Assembly: GCA_963758845.1 (NCBI GenBank)
Contig: CAVWWX010000002.1
Span: forward strand, 434,001-498,000
Reading direction: 5' to 3'
Length of the DNA: 64,000 bases
Source of the DNA: JBDTSW01 sp963758845
Lineage (GTDB): Bacteria > Actinomycetota > Thermoleophilia > Solirubrobacterales > 70-9
Of this stretch, positions 16,239-25,079 are shown piece by piece; the stretch's first letter is position 1; the number at the start of each line of letters is the position of its first letter. The notes under the pieces were generated by a model. That model had not been told where the DNA came from and searched no databases. It worked only from the letters and a program-made list of their open reading frames with translations. Made by a program: the position numbers and the translations under genes.

Positions 16239-16562
16239 ATGGAATCGATGGACGCGGTGTTCAAGGCCCTCGCCGACGAGACGCGCAGGAGCCTCCTCGA
16301 TCAGCTCTTCGAGGAGGACGGGCAGTCGCTCAGCGCGCTCGAGGCGGGCCGGCCGATGACGCGCTTCGGCGTGATGAAGCACCTCAAGGTGCTCGAGGAG
16401 GCCGGTGTCTTGACCACCAGGCGAAGTGGCCGCGAGAAGCTCCACTTCCTCAACCCCGTCCCGATCCGGCTCATCCACGACCGCTGGGTGAGCAAGTACG
16501 CAGAGCCCTGGGCGGCGACGCTCACCGGGCTGAAGAGAACGATCGAGGAGGAACAGCGATGA
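16239..16562 (+). CDS. ArsR/SmtB family winged-helix transcriptional regulator
   Basis: 107 aa from ATG 16239. DAVFKALADETRRSLLDQLFEEDGQSLSAL and MTRFGVMKHLKVLEEAGVLTTRRSGREKLHFLNP are the characteristic winged helix. There is no cysteine metal-binding box, so it belongs to the non-metal group that regulates an adjoining SRPBCC protein. Its stop overlaps the next start (ATGA), indicating translational coupling, and it probably represses its own promoter through the repeat at 16210-16225. Confidence 0.9.
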   Translation: MESMDAVFKALADETRRSLLDQLFEEDGQSLSALEAGRPMTRFGVMKHLKVLEEAGVLTTRRSGREKLHFLNPVPIRLIHDRWVSKYAEPWAATLTGLKRTIEEEQR

Positions 16563-17059
16563 ACGACGAGATGGACCGCTACGCCGTCGTCGACGGCAAG
16601 GGCACGATGACGGTGTTCGAGATCTACATCAAGGCCACGCCCGAGCGCGTGTGGGAGGCGATCACCGACCCGGAGCAGCGTGCGAAGTACAGCTTCGGGG
16701 TGGCGACGCGCTCCGATTACACGCCCGGCTCGGCCTACGAGAGCGGCGTGCCCGGGGTGATCGACATCGCCGCCGGCGAGAACCTGGAGGTCGAACCGCC
16801 ACGCCGTCTCGTCCAGAGCTTCAACGCGCTCTGGAGCGACGACGTGAAGGCGGCCGGATCCTCGCGCGTCACCTGGGAGCTGGAGCAGGTGGGCACGTCC
16901 TGCCAGCTCACGGTGATCCACGACCAACTCCCCGAGGACGCCAACTCCGAGCTGTGGGGCGGCTGGCCGATGATCCTCTCCGGCCTCAAGACGCTGGTGG
17001 AGACAGGCGAGAGCCTCGACACCCCGGGGTCGCTGCGTTACTCAGGCGCGTCCGCCTAG
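16559..17059 (+). CDS. SRPBCC/AHSA1 domain protein
   Basis: 166 aa. FEIYIKATPERVWEAITDPEQRAKYSFG is the START/Bet v1-like (AHSA1) N-terminus, and SCQLTVIHDQLPED and WPMILSGLKTLVETGE match the conserved C-terminal part. The fold is a hydrophobic ligand-binding cavity; function is unknown. It overlaps the ArsR gene by four bases. Its stop overlaps the convergent gene's stop through a shared CTAG. Confidence 0.85.
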   Translation: MNDEMDRYAVVDGKGTMTVFEIYIKATPERVWEAITDPEQRAKYSFGVATRSDYTPGSAYESGVPGVIDIAAGENLEVEPPRRLVQSFNALWSDDVKAAGSSRVTWELEQVGTSCQLTVIHDQLPEDANSELWGGWPMILSGLKTLVETGESLDTPGSLRYSGASA

Positions 17060-17475
17060 GTGGTAGCCCGCCGGCGATCGGCCTCGTGCCCTTCGTCGGC
17101 GGGCACCCCGTCGGCGTCACGTGCGGCGGTCTCGTCGTGCGTGGCGTCGGATGCCTCGGCGCGGCGATCCGCGTCGGGGTCGACCTCGCTCGCGTACTCG
17201 GCGTGCGCGTCGGCCTCCGAGCGCGACCGCTGGGCGACCTGCGCCCGCTCCTCGGCCTCAGCGGCCTGACGGCGCGCGCCGGCGGCCTGCTCGTCGGCGA
17301 TGGCGGCCTCCTTGTCGGCCTCGATACGCCGGGACTCGGCCTCGGTGCGATGCTCGGCCGCGACGTGACGACGGTCCTCCAGCTTCCGCTCCTGGCCGCG
17401 CTTGCTGGCGGCGTAGATCAGCGCCAGAACGATGATCACGCCGATGGCGATCAGGACGATCGCGACTGTGCTCAT
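17056..17475 (-). CDS. small membrane protein with a long Ala/Glu/Arg coiled coil
   Basis: 139 aa from ATG 17475, preceded by GAAGGGAA. An N-terminal helix (TVAIVLIAIGVIIVLALIYAA) is the only membrane segment. Residues ~28-100 are Arg/Glu/Ala-rich with heptad character (coiled coil), then an acidic tail. No domain is recognised. The start is preferred over an upstream frame extension that lacks the hydrophobic leader. Confidence 0.7.
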   Translation of the reverse strand: MSTVAIVLIAIGVIIVLALIYAASKRGQERKLEDRRHVAAEHRTEAESRRIEADKEAAIADEQAAGARRQAAEAEERAQVAQRSRSEADAHAEYASEVDPDADRRAEASDATHDETAARDADGVPADEGHEADRRRATT

Positions 17476-17633
17476 GCTCGATTCCCTTCGTTCAGGACAG
17501 TTGCCTGCCTCCACTACCCCCGAACGACGGGTTCCACCCATCCGCCTGGAAATCGCGAGCCGGACCGTGGGTGTCCATTTCCTCGATCCCCGTTCGTGTA
17601 AGAGGGGACCATCCCCCTAACCAGGAGGACCCG

Positions 17634-17993
17634 ATGAAGTACATCCTGTTGATCCACCAGGGCACGACGCCGACGCCGCATTCCCCCGAGGACTGGGCGC
17701 GCCTCTCCGAGGACGAGCAGAATCAGGTGTTCGCGGACTACAAGGCGATCAACGAGACGCCGGGCGTTACCCCCGGCCAGCAGATGCAGCCGCCCGAGAC
17801 GGCGACGACCGTCCGCGTCGACGGTGGTCAGACTCTGACCACCGACGGCCCCTTCGCCACCACCAAGGAGGCGCTGGGCGGGTACATGCTCCTCGAGGCC
17901 GACGACCTCGACGCGGCCATCGACCTGGCCGCCCGCGTGCCGGCTGCCCGCATGGGCGGCGCCGTCGAGGTCCGCCCGATCGTGGAGCACTGA
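17634..17993 (+). CDS. YCII-related / DGPF domain protein
   Basis: 119 aa from ATG, preceded by CAGGAGG. MKYILLIHQG at the start and TTDGPFATTKEALGGYMLLEADDLDAAID are the YCII/DGPF signature. In actinobacteria such proteins are nearly always encoded next to an ECF sigma factor of the DUF6596 type, as here (the next gene overlaps). The biochemical role is unknown. Confidence 0.9.
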   Translation: MKYILLIHQGTTPTPHSPEDWARLSEDEQNQVFADYKAINETPGVTPGQQMQPPETATTVRVDGGQTLTTDGPFATTKEALGGYMLLEADDLDAAIDLAARVPAARMGGAVEVRPIVEH

Positions 17994-19159
17994 CGATCCT
18001 CGACCGCGTATTCCGCGACGAGTGGGGGCGTGTCCTCGCGAGCCTGATCGGCTACCTCGGCGACTTCGAGCTCGCCGAGGAGGCCGCCCAGGAGGCCTTC
18101 GCGATCGCGGCCGAGCGGTGGCCTCGCGAGGGCACCCCCGCCAACCCACGTGGCTGGCTCGTGACCACTGGGCGCAACCGGGCGATCGACCGCATCCGCC
18201 GCGACCGCACCCTCGCGGCCAAGGTCCGCCTGCTCGACGCACCCGAGGCCGTGGGGGACGAGAGCGACGACGCAGCGATTCCCGACGAGCGGCTCGAGCT
18301 GGTCTTCACCTGCTGCCACCCGGCGCTGGCGGTCGATTCCCAGGTGGCGCTGACGCTGCGGACCCTTGGGGGCCTGAGCACAGGCGACATCGCCAACGCC
18401 TTTCTGGTGTCGAAGGAGACGATGGCCAAGCGGCTCGTCCGGGCCAAGCACAAGATCGCGGCCGCCGGCATCCCGTTTCGCGTGCCGGCGCCGCACCGCC
18501 TCCCCGATCGCCTGGCGGCGGTGCTGGCAGTCGTCTACCTGATCTTCAACGAGGGATACGGGGGTCGCGGTGAGCTGGCCGACGAGGCGATCAGGCTGGG
18601 GCGCGCGCTGAGGGAGCTGATGCCCGACGAGCCCGAGGTCGCTGCGCTGCTCGGGTTGATGCTCATCAACGACTCCAGGCGCGAGGCGCGCGTCGCCGAC
18701 GGCTCGCTTGTGCTCCTGCGCGACCAGGACCGCTCGCTCTGGGATCACGAGCAGATCGCCGAAGGCCGGGCGCACCTGGATCGGGCGCTGGCGCTTGGAG
18801 GCCGCGGGCCCTACGCCCTGCAGGCGGCGATCGCCTCGCTTCACGCCGACAAGCCGCAGGACTGGGACCAGATCGTTGCCCTCTACGGCGAGCTCGCACG
18901 GGTGACCGGCTCGCCGGTGGTCGCGTTGAACCACGCCGCCGCGGTCGCCGAGTCGGGAGACACCGAGGGTGCGCTGGCGTTGGTGGAGCGCCTCGACCTC
19001 GACGAGTACCACTACTTGCACTCGACGCGGGCCGAGCTCCTCCGCCGCCTCGGCCGCCCGTCCGAGGCCCGAGCGGCCTACCAGCGCGCCCTGGAGCTGG
19101 TGGAATCGGACGCCGAGCGCCGGTTCCTGGAGGAGCGCCTCGCCGAGCTCCAGGGGTGA
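17990..19159 (+). CDS. ECF RNA polymerase sigma factor with DUF6596/TPR C-terminus
   Basis: 389 aa if started at CTG 17990, which overlaps the TGA of the YCII gene (CTGA); homology begins immediately (DRVFRDEWGRVLASLIGYLG), so the GTG at 18161 would remove region 2. Region 2 covers ~1-70 and region 4 ~110-155 (VALTLRTLGGLSTGDIANAFLVSKETMAKRLVRAK). The C-terminal DUF6596 part contains RLAAVLAVVYLIFNEGY and tetratricopeptide-like helices. The DGPF protein and this sigma factor form a two-gene unit. A non-canonical start codon is the main uncertainty. Confidence 0.85.
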   Translation: MTILDRVFRDEWGRVLASLIGYLGDFELAEEAAQEAFAIAAERWPREGTPANPRGWLVTTGRNRAIDRIRRDRTLAAKVRLLDAPEAVGDESDDAAIPDERLELVFTCCHPALAVDSQVALTLRTLGGLSTGDIANAFLVSKETMAKRLVRAKHKIAAAGIPFRVPAPHRLPDRLAAVLAVVYLIFNEGYGGRGELADEAIRLGRALRELMPDEPEVAALLGLMLINDSRREARVADGSLVLLRDQDRSLWDHEQIAEGRAHLDRALALGGRGPYALQAAIASLHADKPQDWDQIVALYGELARVTGSPVVALNHAAAVAESGDTEGALALVERLDLDEYHYLHSTRAELLRRLGRPSEARAAYQRALELVESDAERRFLEERLAELQG

Positions 19160-19173
19160 GCCGGCACGTGGAA

Positions 19174-19206
19174 AGGACCCGCCGCGCCGATGGCGCAGCG
19201 GGTCCT
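19174..19206 (-). terminator. stem-loop terminator between the sigma factor and the small exported protein
   Basis: Nine-base perfect arms AGGACCCGC/GCGGGTCCT separated by 15 bases. On the minus strand the stem is followed by TTTCC, so it best serves the 19230-19598 gene; it may also stop the plus-strand sigma gene. Confidence 0.55.
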
Positions 19207-19229
19207 CGAGTGGGCCGGTGGCGCTGTGC

Positions 19230-19598
19230 CTACCGGCTGATCACCGGGCTCAGGTCGCCCTGGCACTCGGCGGTCTTCTTGGCGTGGGCGTAGAACTTGC
19301 CGTGCTTGTAGCCGGAGTTCCCGATCGACCACATCCCGTCGGGGCCGTTGGGCTGAGCGATGTCAGAGCCGATCTTCTGATCGACCTGGCGGTTGGGGCT
19401 CTGCCCGACCAGCTTGTAGACGTCGACCTTGCGGTTTGACTCGCAATCGGAGTCGGGGCTCTTGACGTAGCCGTAGTAGTCGCCGTTTTGGCCCTTGATC
19501 GTGACCTCGGTGTCGGCCTTCTCGGCGGCGCCGGCGCCGGAGGCGGCGATCCCGCTGATGGCGACGGCGGCGGTGGCGATGAGGATTCGGGTCTTCAT
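19230..19598 (-). CDS. small exported protein, paralog A of the duplicated family
   Basis: 122 aa from ATG. A signal peptide (MKTRILIATAAVAISGIAASGAGA) precedes a mature domain with VTIKGQNGDYYGYVKS, two cysteines and KVDVYKLVGQ. The same pattern (signal, DTKVTIKG, GDPYGTV, RLVKVYKQKG, GKHYARAPK, two Cys) appears in the two near-identical copies at 31607 and 49291. The two Cys suggest a disulfide-stabilised extracytoplasmic beta domain. I do not recognise a named family. An upstream element at 19665-19687 is shared with the other copies. Confidence 0.7.
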   Translation of the reverse strand: MKTRILIATAAVAISGIAASGAGAAEKADTEVTIKGQNGDYYGYVKSPDSDCESNRKVDVYKLVGQSPNRQVDQKIGSDIAQPNGPDGMWSIGNSGYKHGKFYAHAKKTAECQGDLSPVISR

Positions 19599-19664
19599 TT
19601 GATGTCTTTCTCCTTGTGCCCCGGGGGGCGTTGCTTGCTTTCTAGGAGAAGCATCGATCCGAAC

Positions 19665-19687
19665 GGCCCTCCCTACCAGGGGCCCAA
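19665..19687 (-). promoter_or_regulatory. conserved element upstream of small exported paralog A
   Basis: Minus-strand sequence GGGCCCCTGGTAGGGAGGGCC lies 66 bp upstream of the ATG. Nearly the same string occurs 69 bp and 73 bp upstream of paralogs B and C. Same distance, same order: a shared promoter or regulator site. Confidence 0.6.
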
Positions 19688-19741
19688 GGCAGGGTCCTCG
19701 CCCCCCGGGGGTGTGGTCGTGTTCAGCCCTTGGGGAGCAGA

Positions 19742-20194
19742 ATGGGCGCCGTGAAGCTACGCGCCGCGAAAGCGGCTGACGTCCCCAGGCTGACCGAGCT
19801 GGTCGACGCCGCCTACGGGCCGTACGTCGAGCGGATCGGCGGGCTGCCGCGACCGATGCGAGACGACTACGCGGATGTCGTCTCGCGCCGCGACGTGACC
19901 GTGGCGGAGGCCAAGGGCGGGATCGTCGGGCTGGTCGTGACCGGGGTTGCCGAGGAGGGCTATCTGATCGACAACGTGGCGGTCGACCCTGCCCACCAGG
20001 GCACCGGCGTTGGCCGGGCCCTGCTCGAGCACGCGGAGGCGGCGGCGCGCGCCGCGGGCTATGACTCGGTCTACCTCTACACCCACGAGAAGGGGTGGGA
20101 GAACCTGGCGCTGTACGAGCGAATCGGCTACGCCGAGTATGACCGGCGGCCGTTCAACGACTGGACCATCGTCTACCTGCGCAAGCCGCTGTAG
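19742..20194 (+). CDS. GNAT family N-acetyltransferase
   Basis: 150 aa from ATG 19742, with GGGGAG just upstream; an alternative TTG four codons earlier overlaps that SD. VKLRAAKAADVPRLTELVDAAYG is the N-terminus, IDNVAVDPAHQGTGVGRALLEHAEAAAR is motif A with the Q-x-x-G-x-G/A acetyl-CoA loop, and LYTHEKGWENLALYERIGY is motif B. It acetylates an unknown amine. The gene is divergent from the small exported protein. Confidence 0.9.
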   Translation: MGAVKLRAAKAADVPRLTELVDAAYGPYVERIGGLPRPMRDDYADVVSRRDVTVAEAKGGIVGLVVTGVAEEGYLIDNVAVDPAHQGTGVGRALLEHAEAAARAAGYDSVYLYTHEKGWENLALYERIGYAEYDRRPFNDWTIVYLRKPL

Positions 20195-20217
20195 GGCCGC
20201 GGCGGCGCGCCGCGCGC

Positions 20218-21060
20218 CTAGACGAACCGCTTCACGAAGTCGAGCGCCGTCTGGGCCACCTCGCGCCAGCCGCTGTCGATCGTCAGCGAGTGCCCCCGGT
20301 TGGTGATCTCGGTGATCTCGGTCACGGCTTCGTTTCGCCGCTGGCGCTTGAACGAGGCGTTGGCGATCGCCCACGGGACCGTGTGGTCCTTCTCGCCGCT
20401 GATGATCAGCAGCGGGCCCCGCTTGGGGTTGCGAGGGTCGAGCTTCGCGTCGGTGAATGGATTCACGTTGGCATTGGCCATCTGCATCAACGCGACGCCG
20501 GGGGCGGCGACGTGGAACTCCTCGTGCAGCTGCTTCGCCTCGTCCTCGCTCAGCGCGTTGGCCCATCCGTACTTGAACTGGTCCAGCGTCAGGGTCACGG
20601 CCCGCCCGCGGTTGAGGGGGTTCAGCAACACGGGGCTAGCTGACTTCAATGCCGAGAGCGGCAGCGGCAGGACCCCGCGAAACGGCCCCGGGTCGATGGC
20701 CACGGTGGCCGCCGAGATGCCCCGGTCGGCGATCATCTGGCACAAGAGCCCGCCGGTCGAGTGCCCCATGACCGCAGGCTTCTTGTCCAGTCGGCCGATC
20801 ACGTCGGCGGTGTGATCTCGGATCTGGGCAAGTCCCTTCCCCGCGAAGACGTCGGGGTTCGCACGAGCCTCCTCGACCGTCTCGGGATCGTCGGGCCAGA
20901 CCGGCTGGACCGCGGCGTAGCCCGCTTCCTCGAACAGTCCCGCCCAGTTGTCCCAGCTACTCGCCAGCACCCACAGCCCGTGGATGAAGACCACGGGAGC
21001 CCTGCCGCTCTCGTTGGCCTTCGCGATCTGCTCGGCCTCGCGCTCGGTGATCTCGGCCAT
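20218..21060 (-). CDS. alpha/beta hydrolase
   Basis: 280 aa from ATG 21060. VVFIHGLWVLASSWDNW provides the oxyanion strand, VMGHSTGGLLCQ the nucleophile elbow (Ser), SGEKDHTVPW the acid (Asp) and NRGHSLTID the catalytic His, so the triad is complete. Alternative roles (lipase, esterase, haloalkane dehalogenase-like) cannot be resolved. It lies 81 bp from the divergent metallo-hydrolase. Confidence 0.85.
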   Translation of the reverse strand: MAEITEREAEQIAKANESGRAPVVFIHGLWVLASSWDNWAGLFEEAGYAAVQPVWPDDPETVEEARANPDVFAGKGLAQIRDHTADVIGRLDKKPAVMGHSTGGLLCQMIADRGISAATVAIDPGPFRGVLPLPLSALKSASPVLLNPLNRGRAVTLTLDQFKYGWANALSEDEAKQLHEEFHVAAPGVALMQMANANVNPFTDAKLDPRNPKRGPLLIISGEKDHTVPWAIANASFKRQRRNEAVTEITEITNRGHSLTIDSGWREVAQTALDFVKRFV

Positions 21061-21141
21061 CTGAAGCTCCTTTCTCTACGCACGCGCACTTGGCGCAATG
21101 CAGCTGGGTCGGGGACCCGATCAGTATGTCGGGTGTCTTCC

Positions 21142-21930
21142 ATGGAGGTCACCCTCACGCACATCGGCGGCCCTACGCTCCTGATCGAGGTCGGAGGCTG
21201 GCGCCTGCTGACCGACCCGACCTTTGATCCGCCTGGTGGCAGCTACCGGTTCGGATGGGGAACCGGGTCCGTGAAGCAGGCGGGCCCGGCGATCCCCGCC
21301 TCCGAGCTCGGGCAGATCGACGCAGTCCTCCTCAGCCACGACCACCACGACGACAACCTCGACCCGGCCGGCCGGGCGCTGCTGCCCGACGCGGGGGACG
21401 TCGTGACCACCGTCCCAGGCGCCGGGCGGCTGGGGGGAGACGCTCGCGGCCTCGCTCCCTGGGAGGAGACGCTGCTCGAGGCGCCGGACCGGCCCACGAT
21501 CGAGGTCGCCGCGACGCCCTGCCGCCACGGCCCCCCTCTCAGCCGGCCGATAGTCGGCGACGTCATCGGGTTCGCGCTTCGGTGGGAAGGCCAGGACCAC
21601 GGGGCCCTGTGGGTTTCTGGAGACACCGTGCTCTATGACGGCCTCCGCGAGGTCGCCGACCGGGTGGACGTCGGCACAGTTGTGCTGCACCTCGGGGGCG
21701 TGCGATTCCCGATCTCGGGCCCCGTTCGCTACACGATGACCGCCGCCCAGGCCGTCGAGCTCTGCGGCCTGATCAAGCCACGCACGATCGTGCCGATCCA
21801 CTACGAAGGATGGAAGCACTTCCGGGAGGGCCGCGCCGCGATCGAGCGCGAGCTCGCCTCGGCACCGGAGGAGGTCAGGGCCGCGGTCCGGTGGCTGGAG
21901 ATCGGCGAGGCCACCGCCCTGTCCGCGTAA
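21142..21930 (+). CDS. MBL fold metallo-hydrolase (UlaG-like)
   Basis: 262 aa from ATG 21142. The start is set by the family N-terminus VTLTHIGGPTLLIEVGGWRLLTDP. SHDHHDDNLD is the zinc motif HxHxDxx, followed by GALWVSGDTVLYDG and IVPIHYEGWKHF, the further metal ligands. Relatives hydrolyse phosphodiester or lactone bonds; the closest look is the UlaG/YycJ-like beta-lactamase superfamily. Substrate unknown. Confidence 0.88.
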   Translation: MEVTLTHIGGPTLLIEVGGWRLLTDPTFDPPGGSYRFGWGTGSVKQAGPAIPASELGQIDAVLLSHDHHDDNLDPAGRALLPDAGDVVTTVPGAGRLGGDARGLAPWEETLLEAPDRPTIEVAATPCRHGPPLSRPIVGDVIGFALRWEGQDHGALWVSGDTVLYDGLREVADRVDVGTVVLHLGGVRFPISGPVRYTMTAAQAVELCGLIKPRTIVPIHYEGWKHFREGRAAIERELASAPEEVRAAVRWLEIGEATALSA

Positions 21931-21949
21931 GCCGGAAGGCGGGCGGCCC

Positions 21950-22642
21950 TCAGACCAGGAGCGCCACTCCAACCGCCAGCAGCCAGACCGACCACGCGAT
22001 GTAGGTGATCGGCGTCAGCGCCCCCGCGAGCTTCCAACCCGACTCCTCGGGGTTCCCCACGAACTCGAGCGAGCAGAGCAGGAACAGGGGTCCGATCAGG
22101 ACCCCCACGACGCCCAGCCAGTCCGCGACGATGGCCGACTCGATCAGCCCGATCCCGGCGAGGATCGACCAGATCCCCGTGAACGCATAGCCCAGGTGCT
22201 CGCCCACCCCGACCCCGAGGTAGCGGTTGGCGGCTTGGAACACAACGTCTACCGCCTCGCCCCTGGGTGAGTTCGGAGCGGCGTCCTCGGCCTCCCGGGC
22301 GAGGTAGGGCACCAGGAACGGCCAGCGGATCAGGCCCAGGAACTGAACCAGCGACGCGAGGACACCGAAGACCGCACCGAGCACGACGAGCGCACGATCG
22401 GCGTCGGCGATCGCGACCGCGAGCAGCACGGCGAGCGCCGAGAAAAGCACGGCCGAGAGCGCGAACACCCACCAGGTGAGGATCAGGGCGCTTCCTCCGG
22501 CTCGGAACCGCGCCAGCACCTCATGCGTCGGCCGGCGGAGGATGTCCGGGTAGTCGAATCGCTGGGCCAGGAGCCCGAAGCCGACGTTGAAGATGAGCGG
22601 GGTCGCGATCAACACAAGCCCCGCGGCGGTCCGCTCGCTCAT
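21950..22642 (-). CDS. multi-pass membrane protein, DUF4386-like
   Basis: 230 aa from ATG. Six or so hydrophobic helices (e.g. LILTWWVFALSAVLFSALAVLL, GVLASLVQFLGLIRWPFLVPYL) and the RWPFLVPYLAREAEDA loop resemble DUF4386 proteins of unknown function. The stop lies 20 bp from the convergent metallo-hydrolase stop. Next upstream is a 55-aa membrane ORF on the same strand. Confidence 0.65.
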   Translation of the reverse strand: MSERTAAGLVLIATPLIFNVGFGLLAQRFDYPDILRRPTHEVLARFRAGGSALILTWWVFALSAVLFSALAVLLAVAIADADRALVVLGAVFGVLASLVQFLGLIRWPFLVPYLAREAEDAAPNSPRGEAVDVVFQAANRYLGVGVGEHLGYAFTGIWSILAGIGLIESAIVADWLGVVGVLIGPLFLLCSLEFVGNPEESGWKLAGALTPITYIAWSVWLLAVGVALLV

Positions 22643-22667
22643 GCGCTTAGCTCGGCCCCGGCGCCGC

Positions 22668-22835
22668 TCAAACCGATCCAGCCCCGCCGCTCTCGCGCCG
22701 CCAGAGCCAGGCCATCAGCGCTCCCAACGCCAGGCCGATCTCGGGCGCGAAGGGGACGTCTGTCGTCACGCTGACGAGGATGCCGACGGCAAGCCCGATC
22801 ACGGCGCCGACAGCGATCACGGCTCCGGTGCTCAT
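22668..22835 (-). CDS. small 55-aa membrane protein
   Basis: ATG at 22835 opens a 55-codon frame ending at TGA 22668. It holds two hydrophobic stretches (GAVIAVGAVIGLAVGILVS and PEIGLALGALMAWLW) and a basic/Gly tail. It lies between the MMPL transporter (18 bp upstream) and the DUF4386-like gene, all on the minus strand, so translation in an operon is plausible. Unknown function. Confidence 0.55.
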   Translation of the reverse strand: MSTGAVIAVGAVIGLAVGILVSVTTDVPFAPEIGLALGALMAWLWRRESGGAGSV

Positions 22836-22853
22836 CGCGCACGCACCGCCGGC

Positions 22854-24995
22854 CTAGGACCTCTCGGTAGACGTCTCGTCCATCGGCTTATCGCCGGCCC
22901 GCGCCGAGCCCCGCGCCAGGGCCGAGGGCCACCAGACCGGGTCGCCGACCTCCAACACGATCGCGGGCACCAGCAGGGTGCGGACCACGAAGGTGTCGAT
23001 CAGGACGCCGATCGCGATCGTGAAGCCGATCTCGGTAAGGCTCACCAGCGGCAGGACGGCGAGGGCCGAGAAGGTCCCGGCGAGCACGATCCCGGCCGAG
23101 GTGATGACCGTGCCGGTCACCGCCAGACCGCGCATCATCCCGTCGCGCGTGCCGTACTTCAGCGTCTCCTCCCGCACCCGGGCCATCAGGAAGATGTTGT
23201 AGTCGATGCCCAGCGCCACCAGGAAGATGAACGCGAACAGCGGCAGGGTCGGGTCGATCCCCGGGAAGTCGAACACGTTCTCGAAGAAGAAGATCCCGAT
23301 TCCCAGCGCGGCGCCGTAAGAGAGGATCACCGTCGCGATCAGGATCAGCGGGGCGACCACCGCCCTCAGCAGGGCGCAGAGGATCAGGAACACCACGAAC
23401 AGCGCGATCGGCACGATCAGCCGGTTGTCGCGAGCTGCGGACTCGCGCAGATCGAACTCCTCGGCTGTGGGGCCGCCCACGAGGACGCTCTCGCCGCCCG
23501 CGCCGTGTGCGGCCTCGCGAACCCCTGGGATCAGGTCGAACCCCTCGGTGCTGAATGGGTCCTCGTCGAGGGTCACGGAAAGCTTGGTGCCGGTCGGGCC
23601 CTGTTCCTCCCGAGGGCTGATGCTGTCAACGCCCGGCGCTTCGGCCACGGCCGCTCTCACGGCATCGAGCTGGGCGTCGTCGGTTACCACGACGTTGGTT
23701 GGGGCGTTCGCTCCCGCCGGGAAGCCCTGTTCGATCAGCTCCTGGCCTTCGGCCGAATCGACGTCGTCGCGGAAGCCGTTGCCCGACGTGAGGTCGCTGT
23801 TGAGCTGCGTCAGGCCCAGGCAGAGAACGAGTAGGAGCGCCGTGGTCCCGATCCACACCCGCCGCGGCCCGCGGCCGACCCAGGCGGCGATCCGGCTCCA
23901 CGTGCCGTGGGTCTCGTCGGTGCCCTCGGTGCCGTAGCGAGGAATGAACGGCCAGAACGCCTTGCGACCTGTGATCGCGAGCAGTGCGGGCAGGATGGTC
24001 AGCATCGAGACCATCGCCAACCCCACGCCAAGGGCGCCGATCGGCCCAAGGCCGGAGGTGCCCGTGACCTCGGCCAGCGACAGGGTCAGCAGGGCGGCCA
24101 TCACCGTTGCCCCCGAGGCGACGATCGCCGGGCCGGCCTTGCGCATCGAAACGCGAACGGCTTCGTGCTTGTCCTCGTGACGGCGCAGCTCCTCGCGGTA
24201 TCTCGAGACCAGCAGCAGGGCGTAGTCCGTGCCCGCGCCGAAGACCAGCACCGGCAGGATGCCGCCCGACTGGCCGGTCACCGTCACCCCGGCCTCGGCC
24301 AGCAGGTAGCCGAGGCCCCGGGACGTGATCTCGGCGATGATCACCGAGAAGAAGGGGATCAGCCAGAAGATCGGGCTCCGGTAGATGATGATCAGGAGCA
24401 CCAGGACCAGAAGGGCCGTGGCGTAGAGCAGGGCCCCGTTGATCGAGTCGAAGACGTCGATCGCGTCCGCCGAGAAGCCCGCGGGGCCGGTGACCTTGGC
24501 CTCGAGACCGGGGGGCAGATCGTCGAGGATCGCCTTGATGTCGTCGGTGGCGTCGACGAGTAGCTCCCCGGCCTCGTTGGTGCCGTCCTCGACTGTGATC
24601 GGCGTGATCACCAGCGCCGTGGTGCCGTCCTCGGAGGGAATCGGAGGGCTGCTCTCGCCCACTCCCTCGCGGCGCTCGGCGTCGATCGTGGCCTGGGTTT
24701 CCTCGATGGCCGCCTGGTCGGCGGGGGTGAGGCCGCCGCTGCGGTAGAAGACGGTGATCGCCTCGGCGATGTCCCCGGAGGGGAACTCCTCCAGCTCCTC
24801 GATCGTCTCGACGGACTCGGCGTTGCCGGGGAGGTAGTCGGCGGGGTCGTTCTCCTGAGCGTCCTCGAACTGGCCCGCCAGCGGCCCGATCGCGAACAGG
24901 ACCACGAGCCAGACCCCGACCACGGCGAACTTGGACCGGCGCCCTCCGGGCAGGTCCGCGAACCATCCGCCGATCACCGCCAGTCCGTTCCGCAT
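22854..24995 (-). CDS. MMPL/RND family transporter
   Basis: 713 aa from ATG 24995, with GAGGAG upstream; a TTG 11 codons earlier is an alternative. The arrangement is duplicated RND architecture: a first helix, a large external loop (residues ~45-190), five helices, a second helix and loop, five helices, i.e. about twelve in all. Signature segments include GTDYALLLVSRYREEL and LGIDYNIFLMARVREE (the GxDY helix-4 motif). MMPL proteins export lipids or hydrophobic compounds using the proton gradient. The substrate is unknown. Confidence 0.9.
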   Translation of the reverse strand: MRNGLAVIGGWFADLPGGRRSKFAVVGVWLVVLFAIGPLAGQFEDAQENDPADYLPGNAESVETIEELEEFPSGDIAEAITVFYRSGGLTPADQAAIEETQATIDAERREGVGESSPPIPSEDGTTALVITPITVEDGTNEAGELLVDATDDIKAILDDLPPGLEAKVTGPAGFSADAIDVFDSINGALLYATALLVLVLLIIIYRSPIFWLIPFFSVIIAEITSRGLGYLLAEAGVTVTGQSGGILPVLVFGAGTDYALLLVSRYREELRRHEDKHEAVRVSMRKAGPAIVASGATVMAALLTLSLAEVTGTSGLGPIGALGVGLAMVSMLTILPALLAITGRKAFWPFIPRYGTEGTDETHGTWSRIAAWVGRGPRRVWIGTTALLLVLCLGLTQLNSDLTSGNGFRDDVDSAEGQELIEQGFPAGANAPTNVVVTDDAQLDAVRAAVAEAPGVDSISPREEQGPTGTKLSVTLDEDPFSTEGFDLIPGVREAAHGAGGESVLVGGPTAEEFDLRESAARDNRLIVPIALFVVFLILCALLRAVVAPLILIATVILSYGAALGIGIFFFENVFDFPGIDPTLPLFAFIFLVALGIDYNIFLMARVREETLKYGTRDGMMRGLAVTGTVITSAGIVLAGTFSALAVLPLVSLTEIGFTIAIGVLIDTFVVRTLLVPAIVLEVGDPVWWPSALARGSARAGDKPMDETSTERS

Positions 24996-25079
24996 CCTCG
25001 CCGACTCCTCAAGCTCTGGGTGGTTCAACCTATGGGATCAGGGGGTGCGGGCACGTTGCCGGCATGTAGCTTGGGGGCC

